Source: Torulaspora globosa
Taxonomy: Eukaryota; Ascomycota; Saccharomycetes; Saccharomycetales; Saccharomycetaceae
Direction of reading: 5' to 3'
NCBI RefSeq assembly: GCF_014133895.1
Contig: NC_050728.1
Coordinates: 620,001-684,000 of the forward strand
DNA: 64,000 bases
Within the stretch, counting starts at the first letter, position 1. The number at the start of each line of letters is the position of its first letter. This document shows positions 25,081-34,018 of this stretch, in pieces. Below the pieces are notes generated by a model. That model was not told where the DNA came from. It did not search any database and saw only the letters and a list, made by a program, of their open reading frames with translations. The translations under genes were made by a program, and so were the position numbers.

Positions 25081-27240
25081 TCATTTCTCTCTATCGCAAG
25101 ATTTGTACAAAACGCAGCATCTGGTGCGCCTCATCCAAGCGGTTTGTAGAAGATCAGCGATGGTGACTCTCTTTATTGGATCCACTTGGAAAATTTGATA
25201 TAGCGCTATTCTTCTCAGACGATTTAGCTCATTGTTGACATGTCTCATCTCTTCAAGGACGTAGAACTCTTTACGCTCCGCCATTTCAGTGCAGAAAGAA
25301 TCGTAGAGCGCATCTTTGCTTCGTACTGCCACTTTCCACAGGTAATTGCCGAGGACCATAGTACAGTAGACAATACCGCAGCTCCAACAATCAGCTAACC
25401 GAGGATCATATTCACTGCCGTGAATGAATTCCTCGGGCGCAACGTAAGGTTCCGAGCCCATCGTCCCAGATTGGAAATGAACCTGTTTCTCCCAGGCGGT
25501 CTGAAACACAGAGCTGGTTCCAAAATCACATATTTTCAGCAGTCCGTTCGGATGAAATAAGATATTCTCAGGTTTTAGATCGCAATGCGCAACGCCGCGA
25601 CTGTGCATGAAGTGAACACCATGGAGCAATTGCTTCATAAAACAGTCCGCCTCCAGGGGATGTAATGCGCTGCCATTCTTTGACTTTCTCGTCAGAAGAT
25701 TGTACAAGTCCCCGGAGGGGCAAAATTCCATTACTTCTGCAAAGCAGTTTTGAGTCTCCAAAAGATCAAGCACCTTTAAAATGTTAGGCGCTAGTTTATC
25801 GCCTCTCTTGTGGCATCTGCTCAAGGAATGCCCAATAATGAACTCGGATGTGATTCTTGTACTGAACTTCTCTATCTGATCGGTAGCTTTGGGCCTCAAC
25901 TCTTTTACGGCAAAAAATAGTCTCTTGCCATTGGTATAAGTTGGTAGCGGCGACACATCCTTCGCTGTCACAGGTCTTGCACATATCTTGACCACTCCGT
26001 AAGCACCGTGCCCTATAACTCCAATGGGTTTGCCGTATTGCTCGTGAAACGTCGTGGGACCGTCCTTCTTGCCCTTTTCCTCACCTTCGGCCTTACCCAT
26101 TTTGCCCTTTAGTCCTCGCTGAATCTTTTCGGATAGCGTATTAATTAGCGTGAGCTCTGCAGGGCCCACAGCGGCGTTAGGATTCACTATTCTGGGCGTT
26201 CGATCATCGGTACTTTCGCCGTTAGCTGACTCTTCATCTTCCTCGTTTATATCGCCTTCGCTGCTCTCCAGTGCATGATTTCTTACTCTGTCCAATCTCT
26301 GCGAAAGTGACCAAGTAGTCGACGGTATGAGAGATAGGGCATTGTCCAGCTGGTTGTCCTCTTTGTGAGGTTTGAAGATTCCTGATAACGAGAAACCGGA
26401 CTTCTGTTTCGTCAAGCCTTCGGAGCCATCATTCGAATCTGCTACCAGTGACGTGACCTTAAGGCAGTGTTCATGAAGACCACTTTCAAAAACTTTGAAG
26501 TTATCGACTTGCAAAATGCACTTTGACTCCATTTCGGAGAAGCGAGGCAGACTTGAAGCGCTAACCGTATCAGCACGAGTCCTACCTGCAGCATAAGCTT
26601 TATTTGAAGAGGACGACGACGATGAGGAGGATCCAATCCTCCTCAAAGAGTTCGACACACAGCTATTCGCCCGACCACGGCTTTGATGTGGTGGAAAATT
26701 CGCATTTGTTTCTCCCTTCGCGGGTTGCTCGCCGTTCTCTAACACGGAATCGATCAGCATGCTATCGCCCTGTTCAGCATCCTGAGCGGCAACATAGCTC
26801 CTCGTCTCATCATCGCTACCTCTCTCTGAAGATGATCGCTCTGCTCTGAACGATGTTTCCTCCTCATTGGGGCTTGAACGCCGGGAAACACGATCGCTGT
26901 CAGAAGCATGAGCACTCTGTAGTAGCGAAAGTTTCGCCAGGCTTGGAATACCGTGGCGTCCGACGGGTGCCTGCAAAGGAGACCTGGGGGCCTGTACCGG
27001 AGCTCCCCTGCTGCTACTCAGCTCTGCCTCCTTGCTCGTCGCAATGTTCCCCAATCTGCTGCTGTTCTTCTTCACCACCGCTGGAGGAACTTCATGTGGA
27101 GTACCTGGGGCCAACGTCTGATTGCTGGCACTGCTGGCTGCCCAGCTACTACCTTTGAAAATGCCCTTCAATGATCCGGTTAACGATCTAGATCTCTTGA
27201 CAGATTGACTGCGAGGTTTCCTATCATCATCAGAGCCCAT
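25081..27240 (-). CDS. HAL5: HAL5/KKQ8-type protein kinase
   Basis: 719 residues (S. cerevisiae Hal5 855, Kkq8 724). In S. cerevisiae Hal5 stabilises the potassium transporters Trk1/Trk2 and other nutrient permeases at the plasma membrane. The Ser-rich N-terminal half contains a basic start (RKPRSQSVKRSRSLTGSLKG). The kinase domain begins near residue 398: GKPIGVIGHGAYGVVKIC, then FFAVKELRPK (catalytic Lys), the catalytic loop [14 protein letters not shown] (about 549) and ICDFGTSSVF. The frame continues upstream to a TTG; ATG at 27240 (MGSDDDRKP) is the first. It occupies the ancestral position of both YJL165C (HAL5) and YKL168C (KKQ8), next to MRPL38 and the MRP49/TPK genes, so it is their pre-duplication single copy. 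Confidence 0.92.
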   Translation of the reverse strand: MGSDDDRKPRSQSVKRSRSLTGSLKGIFKGSSWAASSASNQTLAPGTPHEVPPAVVKKNSSRLGNIATSKEAELSSSRGAPVQAPRSPLQAPVGRHGIPSLAKLSLLQSAHASDSDRVSRRSSPNEEETSFRAERSSSERGSDDETRSYVAAQDAEQGDSMLIDSVLENGEQPAKGETNANFPPHQSRGRANSCVSNSLRRIGSSSSSSSSSNKAYAAGRTRADTVSASSLPRFSEMESKCILQVDNFKVFESGLHEHCLKVTSLVADSNDGSEGLTKQKSGFSLSGIFKPHKEDNQLDNALSLIPSTTWSLSQRLDRVRNHALESSEGDINEEDEESANGESTDDRTPRIVNPNAAVGPAELTLINTLSEKIQRGLKGKMGKAEGEEKGKKDGPTTFHEQYGKPIGVIGHGAYGVVKICARPVTAKDVSPLPTYTNGKRLFFAVKELRPKATDQIEKFSTRITSEFIIGHSLSRCHKRGDKLAPNILKVLDLLETQNCFAEVMEFCPSGDLYNLLTRKSKNGSALHPLEADCFMKQLLHGVHFMHSRGVAHCDLKPENILFHPNGLLKICDFGTSSVFQTAWEKQVHFQSGTMGSEPYVAPEEFIHGSEYDPRLADCWSCGIVYCTMVLGNYLWKVAVRSKDALYDSFCTEMAERKEFYVLEEMRHVNNELNRLRRIALYQIFQVDPIKRVTIADLLQTAWMRRTRCCVLYKSCDREK

Positions 27241-27661
27241 GATCCTATAATCTCGACAAGTTTCCCTGGAAACAACGACTAGTCTACCTTTGTTCTCTGC
27301 CAAATGAAACAATCCTGCTTAGTTCCACTTTTTTATCTGAATTCTGTATCCTGCCTAAATCTGTACTTGATCAATTGTAGCGAACCGGCCTGAGATACGA
27401 TAATGAGGTCTCTATGCTGCCAGTTGACCAATCTTACAGTTACGTACAGTTTTCTTCAGTATGGTTTGCGCAGCCCTTAAGTTGAAGAGCGATGGTATTC
27501 TCATAGCTCGAGCCTAGAAGAAAATGATCAAAATCACATATCAGGAAGCCTGAGCCCTCTGGATCCTATGCATGCGGGACGATCAGTCGAGCTTCAAGGC
27601 CAGACCCTGGCGTCGTTAGGCAGCGCTTCCAGCTGTAGCAACAGCTTCTTGCAAGACTTAT
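27241..27661. other. HAL5-LrgB gene intergenic region
   Basis: 421 bp with no supported gene, RNA or repeat. It serves as the HAL5 upstream region and the 3' flank of the LrgA-LrgB gene. Confidence 0.4.
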
Positions 27662-29611
27662 TTAGTTTAGACCAACCAGCTGATGTACAAATTGCTTTAT
27701 GGGACCGATTGCGCTCAAGATGACCATGAGAGCACCGTAGAAGACAAACGACAGTGAGCTGATTGCCGCAGCTCTTCTGTCTACGCCGAGAAGATAAGCG
27801 GTGGCTATGGCACCGCAGTTGCAGCCGAGGGCTAAGCCTCGGGTAACGTAGTCCTCTTCGGGGACTCTTATGAAATCGAGCATGCGACCTCCTGTGAGGG
27901 CTCCGACGACGCCACTCATGACAGTGGTCACTGCCATCACTGTCTGGTCGCCGCCTAAGTTGGATATCATGGGCCCGCCGAGAGCCAAGGTGACACTTCT
28001 ACCGGCGAAACCGATCGATCGTAGGGACGAGATGCCTATGTTGTAGCATATTAGAGGGTAGAGCAGTAACGAAGCGGCTGTAAAAAGCAGGATTGGCGGT
28101 ACCATGCTGAAGAAGTGTTTCTTCAGGTCCTTGCGATATGTGTACATGGGCAGAGATAGTCCGACAATCGAGACGTCCATGCAGCTGGAGAATATGTCGC
28201 CCGCTCCAGGCCACTGATGGTAGCCGTAACTAGGGTCGAAAAGGTGAAGGTAGGTGCGACCTGTCTTGTAGCTCTTGAGTTCACGTAGGAAGAAGACCAC
28301 TTCTCTGTGTTTAATCATCACTGAAATCAGCATTACAAGCCACGTTAGCGCCACAGAGCAGATGACCGGATGAGCAAGCCTCTTCAGCCTGGGGCGATTC
28401 ACAATGAAGGGGGAATCCGTTATGATCATGAACATGCAGACGGCGGTGAAGAAGTGGAAGGGCGTAGTGTACCACTGGAAATAGTAAGTGAAAATGGTTG
28501 CGAAAAACCCTAGAGCGTAGAGAACATGGTGCAGATGTGCATCCCACATATTGATCGAAAAGTGAAAGTCGATCTGTCTCGAATACTGCCGCGTGATGGC
28601 CCGTTGGCATATACTTCTGCTGTCAGACGAGTCCACAGTCACGGCGGAGCTGGTCTCAATATTCTTATGGCGTGCCGGCTGCAGCCTCTGCAGCAAACCG
28701 GTCCCGCCATGGCGGATATTGGGCGGCGCGGAAGCAGTCGCTCTTCTTGAGGACCCTATCTGTATCATATCTTCCGCCTCGTTGATGTTATCATCATCGT
28801 GATGACTATATTCGTGCTTTGGCAGCATCTCCGAACCCAGACTTGAGGTCGCTCTCGAGTTGACATATGACAGTGACAAACCAGAGTTGCTGGCAAGGTT
28901 AACCAATGGATCGTGGAAGTCTAGTCCATTGGAATCACCAAAAAAAACTTGAACACTGGAACTATCCCGATTTTCTTCGCCAGCAGGAGCCTCTTTATCG
29001 ATTGCGACGTTGCTGCTAGAGATGCTGTCGTTCCCCTTGTATTGCGAAGCTGGAGCAAACCGTGATCCATTTTCCATACCATTGTGCAGCTCTTCCTGCC
29101 GAACAAACACAGACCTCAACCTCAGAGATCCCGTCACCTTCTGTCCCAGTACTGTAATGTATGCAAGCAGTACAAAAGCCACCAGATACCCAATCAAGAA
29201 AACCGCGACTATCAGCAGAGCTTCCTTGCATGAGATCCAGGGACTCAACGGCAAAGTTACAAAAGCTGGCGTAAAAAAAACGTTCATCCATCTCAACGCC
29301 CAGCTCAGCGGAACATCAATCACGCCAAGATAGAACTCCACGTAGGGCTTCTTAAATGCAGCCAGCACACTCATGAATGCGAAATTGATCAACATTACCG
29401 CGACACTTGCCGGAAACGTCACTTTGATACAATTCTTGATTAGTCGATCCACGCCGTACAATAAACACATAACTAGCAGGACTCCAATGGGCACAAGCAC
29501 ATATGTGCGGAACAATTCCTTTCGCCGTAGGATGACGAATTGCTTGAATATCGACCAATGTCTTCTGACACCTTCTTTCCATCCAAAACGTCTCGACTTT
29601 CCTCGTTCCAT
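27662..29611 (-). CDS. LrgA-LrgB (CidA/CidB) type membrane protein
   Basis: 649 residues. No S. cerevisiae counterpart is known to me. The C-terminal half (about 350-649) has the look of the LrgB/CidB family: several membrane segments, a glycine-rich repeat-like core (SVTLALGGPMISNLGGDQTV, then MSGVVGALTGGRMLDFIRVP) and GLALGCNCGAIATAYLLGVD with the late SFVFYGALMVILSAIGP helix. The N-terminal part (about 20-170) has four or five hydrophobic segments like LrgA/CidA, and a polar linker (about 175-335) joins the halves. Fused LrgA-LrgB proteins exist in plants as the plastid glycolate/glycerate transporter PLGG1, and related proteins occur in fungi; transport of a small organic acid is therefore a guess. 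It is an insertion relative to the HAL5-MRP49-TPK order of S. cerevisiae and borders the WHO/FBA1 relic. Confidence 0.75.
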   Translation of the reverse strand: MERGKSRRFGWKEGVRRHWSIFKQFVILRRKELFRTYVLVPIGVLLVMCLLYGVDRLIKNCIKVTFPASVAVMLINFAFMSVLAAFKKPYVEFYLGVIDVPLSWALRWMNVFFTPAFVTLPLSPWISCKEALLIVAVFLIGYLVAFVLLAYITVLGQKVTGSLRLRSVFVRQEELHNGMENGSRFAPASQYKGNDSISSSNVAIDKEAPAGEENRDSSSVQVFFGDSNGLDFHDPLVNLASNSGLSLSYVNSRATSSLGSEMLPKHEYSHHDDDNINEAEDMIQIGSSRRATASAPPNIRHGGTGLLQRLQPARHKNIETSSAVTVDSSDSRSICQRAITRQYSRQIDFHFSINMWDAHLHHVLYALGFFATIFTYYFQWYTTPFHFFTAVCMFMIITDSPFIVNRPRLKRLAHPVICSVALTWLVMLISVMIKHREVVFFLRELKSYKTGRTYLHLFDPSYGYHQWPGAGDIFSSCMDVSIVGLSLPMYTYRKDLKKHFFSMVPPILLFTAASLLLYPLICYNIGISSLRSIGFAGRSVTLALGGPMISNLGGDQTVMAVTTVMSGVVGALTGGRMLDFIRVPEEDYVTRGLALGCNCGAIATAYLLGVDRRAAAISSLSFVFYGALMVILSAIGPIKQFVHQLVGLN

Positions 29612-29788
29612 ATCTTGTAGCTTAACTAGATCTTTTCATATCACGTCGGCTCGAAAGAAGATCTCTATTCAGTTGCATGGTGGGTTGTCCTTATTATATT
29701 GCTCCGTTGACGTATTTTTATGCCTGACGCAGGTCATGAACTTGGCGAAAACTAAAGAATTCGATAAAAGTAAACTTATTCAGTCATG

Positions 29789-29813
29789 ATAAAACTCACT
29801 TACAAAGTGTTGG
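29789..29813 (-). repeat. 25-bp direct repeat, copy 1 (FBA1 3' end)
   Basis: Identical over 25 bp to 31366-31390, in the same orientation. On the minus strand it encodes the last codons (..NTL stop) of FBA1 plus 11 bp of 3' flank. Start-to-start distance is 1577 bp. Confidence 0.95.
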
Positions 29814-29910
29814 TGGTTCTGAAGTCTTCCAAGGCAACGGCAATTCTCTTGGACATGGTCTTTTCGCCCTCTCTGACCCAGACTCTTGGGTCAAAGTACT
29901 TCTTGTTGGG
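29800..29910 (-). pseudogene. FBA1: FBA1 3'-terminal fragment (36 codons of class II aldolase)
   Basis: On the minus strand, an open frame from 29910 to the stop at 29802-29800 encodes PNKKYFDPRVWVREGEKTM and ends in FRTTNTL, the C-terminus of fungal fructose-1,6-bisphosphate aldolase (S. cerevisiae: PNKKFFDPRVWVREGEKTM and FRTTNTL). Only about the last tenth of the gene is here; the catalytic part is absent from the window. The frame is intact, with no stop or shift. Its boundary at PNKK is abrupt and the sequence just upstream is of different origin. This is what is left of a target gene after insertion of a WHO homing element, which replaces the FBA1 3' end and leaves the old end downstream. 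Confidence 0.93.
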
Positions 29911-29913
29911 TAC

Positions 29914-30952
29914 GTCACTTGAAGAGGGATTCCTCCAGTGGATTGCTCTACACCGGCCAATAACCCGTCGAACAACTTCCCTTTTCTTGCCTCTGAGCCT
30001 TTTTGGATTTAGATCTCTGGGCTTGAAGACCGACCGTTACTGCAACGCATATGAGTGAGCGAATAAGAAACCCAACAAGCCCTGCATATCCTGTCAAAAA
30101 CATCCCCCAACCGGGAAACCTTGAGCCACTGTGATGTCGTTTCTGTACGGCATGATAAGCAACTCCTTTTGGAATCCGGTCTTGATTCAAGTCTTTTCGT
30201 AATCAATTCGGCATTTGCACATACAATCTGTTCATCCGTGACAAAAGTCCGGTTAGAGGTACCCGACAGTACCTTTACAACCTGGGATAATTTCAAACCT
30301 GAACTTGCCAAAATTGAATGTGCCATCTTGTTGTTCTTCCGGATCATCTTCAAAGCTCCAAGACTGGTATCTCTATCGATATAGGTGTAAAATCATCTTA
30401 GAGGAGCCAGACGTCTTTTGTTAACGTACCGTAAATCATCTGCCTCACATTGCCAGTTGAAGCATCTCCCTCGCTCCGCAAGACCATTGGCTTTACGTGG
30501 TCCATAATCTTCGACGTCTCGGTTGTCAGAGGGAATCGTCTGCATTTTCCTTGATGATCTTGATAATTCGACCATCCGTTGTTCGATTATCAGCCAGCTG
30601 AGACACGTTAACCTGCCTGAAACCTCCACGCCCTTTCTTGGCTATCTGGATCTTCTGTTTCGTCCTCAAAATCAGTTGTTGTCTCTTGGAGCATGTCATT
30701 TCGATTATGCCCCAAGGTTTCCCCACCGAGGGACCTTGCAAGTGTGCGTAGTGGTTGGTCTTTTGTCGAACTGTGACCAAACCATGGTCACCTCTTAACA
30801 CAGCCTCGACTTTTGCCGCACTTCCATCAGATGTAAGAACTTCATCGCCAACTTTGATGTTTTCAATTGGCACGGTCCCAGTTGGCTAGGAAAACCTTTG
30901 TGCCTGGTACCAAACCACCAATGAACCGTGGATCACCGCTGATGCTCTGCAT
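29914..30952 (-). pseudogene. Decayed WHO/HO-type homing endonuclease gene
   Basis: Pieces in three frames line up in order with HO and the VMA1 intein. (1) From ATG 30952, with a TATA box at 30974-30979, a 29-codon frame ends at TGA 30863; it includes VPGTKVFLAN, like intein block A (KGTNVLMADG). (2) After a frameshift near 30875, VPIENIKVGDEVLTSDGSAA continues to about 30526 and includes VRQKTNHYAH, MTCSKRQQLILRT (block B) and TDGRIIKI. (3) After another shift, CFNWQCEADDLRYVNKR parallels the HO stretch YFNFDIEVRDLDYL; the same frame, interrupted by TGA at 30393-30395, continues to an HO-type zinc finger with CLSCR, QW and ICRACW, ending at 30009. No LAGLIDADG core is present, so an internal deletion removed the nuclease. 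The block B histidine position is occupied by Gln. It lies directly before the FBA1 fragment. Confidence 0.88.
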
Positions 30953-30973
30953 TGAGACGAAATCAGTCGCTCT

Positions 30974-30979
30974 TTTATA
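30974..30979 (-). promoter_or_regulatory. TATA box of the WHO-type pseudogene
   Basis: TATAAA on the minus strand within GTGTATAAAAGAGCG, only 22 bp before the pseudogene ATG at 30952. It suggests that the element once carried its own promoter; the actual start site cannot be read from sequence. Confidence 0.45.
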
Positions 30980-31365
30980 CACTACAGGGATGGTGCAATG
31001 TAGTGGTACGTTGTTTCAAAATTGGTGCAGAGCTTGAGCATCAAATGGTTTCAAACGATCAAACAATGCCATAAGATCGTGAGGGGCAGATTGTCAGGTC
31101 ATTTGGCCTAAATGACCGACTATCTCTTACTTTGATGGAAGAAGCGAGGGATCCAAATAAGCCTAGATCGTTTTGCAACATCTAATGCGGAAGCGACCTA
31201 TGACTGTGCTCGCCAAGGCGTTTGGGATTGAATTTGGATCGTTGCCAAGACAAAGCTCAGAAAGCCATGAGTCTTTACCCGAACATGCTCAACTGACAAG
31301 CCTTAAAGCTTGCATTTCAATCACTTGTCGCTTCATTGACAGTTTACTTAAGCTATTCATTTGCC

Positions 31366-31390
31366 ATAAAACTCACTTACAAAGTGTTGG
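31366..31390 (-). repeat. 25-bp direct repeat, copy 2 (FBA1 3' tip)
   Basis: Same 25 bp as 29789-29813, with the FBA1 stop codon at 31379-31377. Upstream of it the aldolase coding sequence is not recognisable (the frame reads CGFANTL instead of DFRTTNTL), so this is the last trace of an upstream FBA1 copy or of the end the element brought in. Confidence 0.9.
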
Positions 31391-31648
31391 CAAAACCGCA
31401 GCTTGCAGCTGGCTTTGACCGAAGGACGTACAATTCAACGCTTGTCGAAGAATATCTATAGCCAGATGATGCCAGTAATGGGCAATTGATTAATCCCAGG
31501 CTGCTATATCGCTATAGAGACTAACTAACGAGTCAATGTCCTCATGGCATGGTTCTTTTTAATCGCTTTAATGAATGCCCATCGCATCTCATGTTATGTG
31601 CTTGCCGTATTTACAGGTTGCTTGAAGTCGTAGAAGGCTCCATTTGTC

Positions 31649-32044
31649 TCAAACTTTCACCAAAGATTCTTCGGGTACGGGCTCATGTTCCACTTTCTCC
31701 AGGAATTCCTTCATTATTATGTCGTCTGTCTTATTCCTCATATCGATGTGCTTGATTACCTTGTCCTCGTTGGACACTATCTCTAAGGTACAGGGAACGC
31801 CGGCGAATTTTGTGTTCTCATTCTTGATTCTTATTACGTCGATCCTGAAATTTGGGTTGTAGAATTGCAGTGTTGGAAGGTACTCACGCCAAAACTTCCT
31901 GGCTCCCATGTGTCCGTGATGGTTTTCCACTTGGAATGTTAATTTGACTCCCGAGTACTTGGTGGCATCGAGCAGAATTTGGGCTTGCTTCGTTGTGGAG
32001 CTTATTTTGTTCAAGAACTTCAGTTGCTTCGCTACACTTGACAT
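31649..32044 (-). CDS. MRP49: MRP49, mitochondrial ribosomal protein mL61
   Basis: 131 residues (S. cerevisiae 137). Large-subunit mitochondrial ribosomal protein with the thioredoxin-like L51/S25/CI-B8 fold. The order of segments matches the family: a basic N-terminus (VAKQLKFLNKISS), then VKLTFQVENHHGHMGARKFW, REYLPTLQFYNPNFRIDV and VPCTLEIVSNEDKVI. ATG at 32044. Same strand as the TPK gene, with 189 bp between them. Orthologue of YKL167C. Confidence 0.93.
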   Translation of the reverse strand: MSSVAKQLKFLNKISSTTKQAQILLDATKYSGVKLTFQVENHHGHMGARKFWREYLPTLQFYNPNFRIDVIRIKNENTKFAGVPCTLEIVSNEDKVIKHIDMRNKTDDIIMKEFLEKVEHEPVPEESLVKV

Positions 32045-32233
32045 GATTCTGGCTCCCTGGAGTGTCAGCCTTAAACCTCTATAGCTTCATCGAACTCGAC
32101 ATCTTAAGCTTTATGAAGCTTTTCAACAAGAGATCATTCCGAACGTAGTGATCGGTACCGCGAGTCTATGCCTCTGTTGATGATTTCTACCGATTCATTG
32201 ATCTATATATAATGCTTCATTCTTCCCAGTTTG

Positions 32234-33466
32234 CTAAAACTCCTTGAAGAGGTCGCAATACGGATCTTCACCCTGCACTCCGTAGTTGATTTCCTCCTCA
32301 GGATACCTGTCAAACTGCGAGGTGTCACCCTGTCCCTGTTGAATTGGTGGCTCGTAGGGCGTCTCTATGTTTCTGGACAACAATTTCTCCCATACGACTT
32401 CACTGAACCACGGGTGGTTCTTGACGTCGGCGGACCCGTTCTGTAGGTTTCCCAGTCTCTTACTCAGGTCCCTCTCTATCAACTTGGAAAGCAGGTCTTG
32501 AGCGTCGTGGTTGAAGAACGGCGGGAACTTTAGTTCGGCGTTTAAGATGTTTTCGTAAGTCTTCATGGCATTAGCATCGTAGAAGGGCGTGTATCCCGCC
32601 AGCATCTCATATATGTATATCCCAAAACTCCACCAATCTACTGACTTGTTGTAAGGCTTCGTGCTTATTACTTCCGGGGCGATGTAGTCCGGCGTGCCGC
32701 ACAAGGTGTATGTGACGTCCGGCACATATTTTGCGAATCCAAAATCGGTAATCTTAATGTGGCCGTTTCTGTCAAGCAATATATTCTCCGGTTTCAAATC
32801 TCGATATATGATATCGTTGGCATGCAAGTACTCCAGAGCCAGGCACACTTCCGCCGCATAGAACTTCGCTACCGGGTTCGGAAACCTTTGGCTCTTACGC
32901 AACAGAGAAAAAAGCTCTCCGCCCTCGATATAGTCCATTACCATGAACACTTGCTCCGAGTCCTGGAACGTTCCCCACATACGGATCAGAAACGGGTGAG
33001 ATACAATAGAAAGCATTCTCCGCTCGTCGTTCGTGTGTTCCACCTGCTTCAGTTTCACGATAGTGCGTTTCTTCAGTACTTTCAAAGCATAGAAACGGCC
33101 GTTGTGATTAGAACGCACCAGATGAACCCTGCCGAAGGAGCCTGTCCCTAAAGTTCGCAATATTTGGAAGTCGTTCAAGCAGTATTTCCCCGAAGTGGGC
33201 CTCCCACGCATAATTGGATCCGCAGCTTTCTTCTGCAGCACCCCCTCCGTCCCAGCCTCCGAATGCTCCTTATTATGTGCCTCCCTGTTTTTCTCTGCCT
33301 CTCGTATTTGTTCAGTCAGCTTCTTCAACGTAAGATGTTCGTGCTGCTGCTCGCCGCTACACTTGCTGTTCCCACTCTCGTGTCCACTCATGATCTCCTC
33401 TCTCTTTTGCACGGTTGGGAGACTCAAATTCCGAACTCTGTTGTTCCTTTGAGGATCCACATACAT
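32234..33466 (-). CDS. TPK1: TPK, cAMP-dependent protein kinase catalytic subunit
   Basis: 410 residues (S. cerevisiae Tpk1 397, Tpk3 398). Catalytic subunit of PKA, released from Bcy1 by cAMP; it drives growth and represses stress responses. The AGC kinase domain starts near residue 100: [14 protein letters not shown] (P-loop), YALKVLKKR (catalytic Lys), [23 protein letters not shown] and the activation loop [14 protein letters not shown], whose Thr is the activating phosphosite. The C-terminal tail ends in CDLFKEF, the AGC hydrophobic motif as in yeast Tpk proteins. The N-terminus is Gln/Glu/His-rich and variable in the family. Two ATGs are possible (33466, and 33391 giving [10 protein letters not shown]). 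It sits at the ancestral place of both TPK1 (YJL164C) and TPK3 (YKL166C). Confidence 0.95.
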   Translation of the reverse strand: MYVDPQRNNRVRNLSLPTVQKREEIMSGHESGNSKCSGEQQHEHLTLKKLTEQIREAEKNREAHNKEHSEAGTEGVLQKKAADPIMRGRPTSGKYCLNDFQILRTLGTGSFGRVHLVRSNHNGRFYALKVLKKRTIVKLKQVEHTNDERRMLSIVSHPFLIRMWGTFQDSEQVFMVMDYIEGGELFSLLRKSQRFPNPVAKFYAAEVCLALEYLHANDIIYRDLKPENILLDRNGHIKITDFGFAKYVPDVTYTLCGTPDYIAPEVISTKPYNKSVDWWSFGIYIYEMLAGYTPFYDANAMKTYENILNAELKFPPFFNHDAQDLLSKLIERDLSKRLGNLQNGSADVKNHPWFSEVVWEKLLSRNIETPYEPPIQQGQGDTSQFDRYPEEEINYGVQGEDPYCDLFKEF

Positions 33467-34018
33467 GATTAGATCCCACCAAGCCAGACCACTTGAGATG
33501 ACTCTTCCTAAAAGCCAATCCTTTTAAACCCCAACGCCTTTTTAGAGCTCAAAGAAATCCTACCACCAATCCAGCCTGCCTAGCTCTCTACGACTCTCCT
33601 TCTCCCTCAGCTTCGTTCTCTCCTTTAAATTTACTCTATATAATTGTTCAATCTACGAGCGATAGGAGGTTAGATTGCCGAGAAATACGGGATTGCTTGT
33701 AGGGCTTTTTACACGACCAAACATTAATTAGAGTCGAAGACTGCGAATTAGTCTCCCTCATGATAGATGGCCTACTGCTGGTTCATTGCGCTAGATATCA
33801 TGGAAGGCTTCATTGAAACGACATTCTCTAAAGCGATAGGAAATTCCACTAGCTGTTTAGATTTTTTTTCTCCGATTTGCCGGAATTTGCAAACGCACAA
33901 TACCTAGTTGGGTCCAAGAGGCACTGTGGAAGATATTTCGGTATCGCCGCAGGAATTTGCTGACTGCACCCAATACTTGCGCTTGCTGTTAAACGAATGG
34001 CAAAAAATTCTTGGACAT
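33467..34018. other. TPK upstream region and 3' flank of the MFS-like gene
   Basis: 552 bp, A/T-rich, no supported gene. A T-run lies near 33862-33871. I saw no regulatory site that I would name with confidence. Confidence 0.4.

Larger units (their letters stand above)
29612..31648. other. 2-kb gene-poor region holding a WHO/FBA1 relic
   Basis: There is no intact gene between the LrgB gene and MRP49, although their S. cerevisiae-type neighbours are tightly packed. The region contains, on the minus strand, an FBA1 3' tip (31366-31390), a TATA box, a broken HO/WHO-like gene and a 36-codon FBA1 C-terminal fragment. Sequence at 31391-31648 has one long open minus-strand frame ending at the FBA1 stop, but I could not relate it to aldolase. 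30980-31365 has no match that I can see beyond the TATA box. Confidence 0.7.

Noticed and set aside
30526..30873. The 115-codon frame taken as an independent small gene
   Set aside because: It has no ATG of its own at 30873 (it begins at a GTG) and is one segment of an HO/WHO-like gene whose parts continue in other frames on both sides.
31391..31550. Open minus-strand frame leading into the second FBA1 tip, as a longer aldolase fragment
   Set aside because: The translation (for example ELYVLRSKPAASCGFANTL) does not resemble aldolase beyond the last three residues, so only 31366-31390 is assigned to FBA1.
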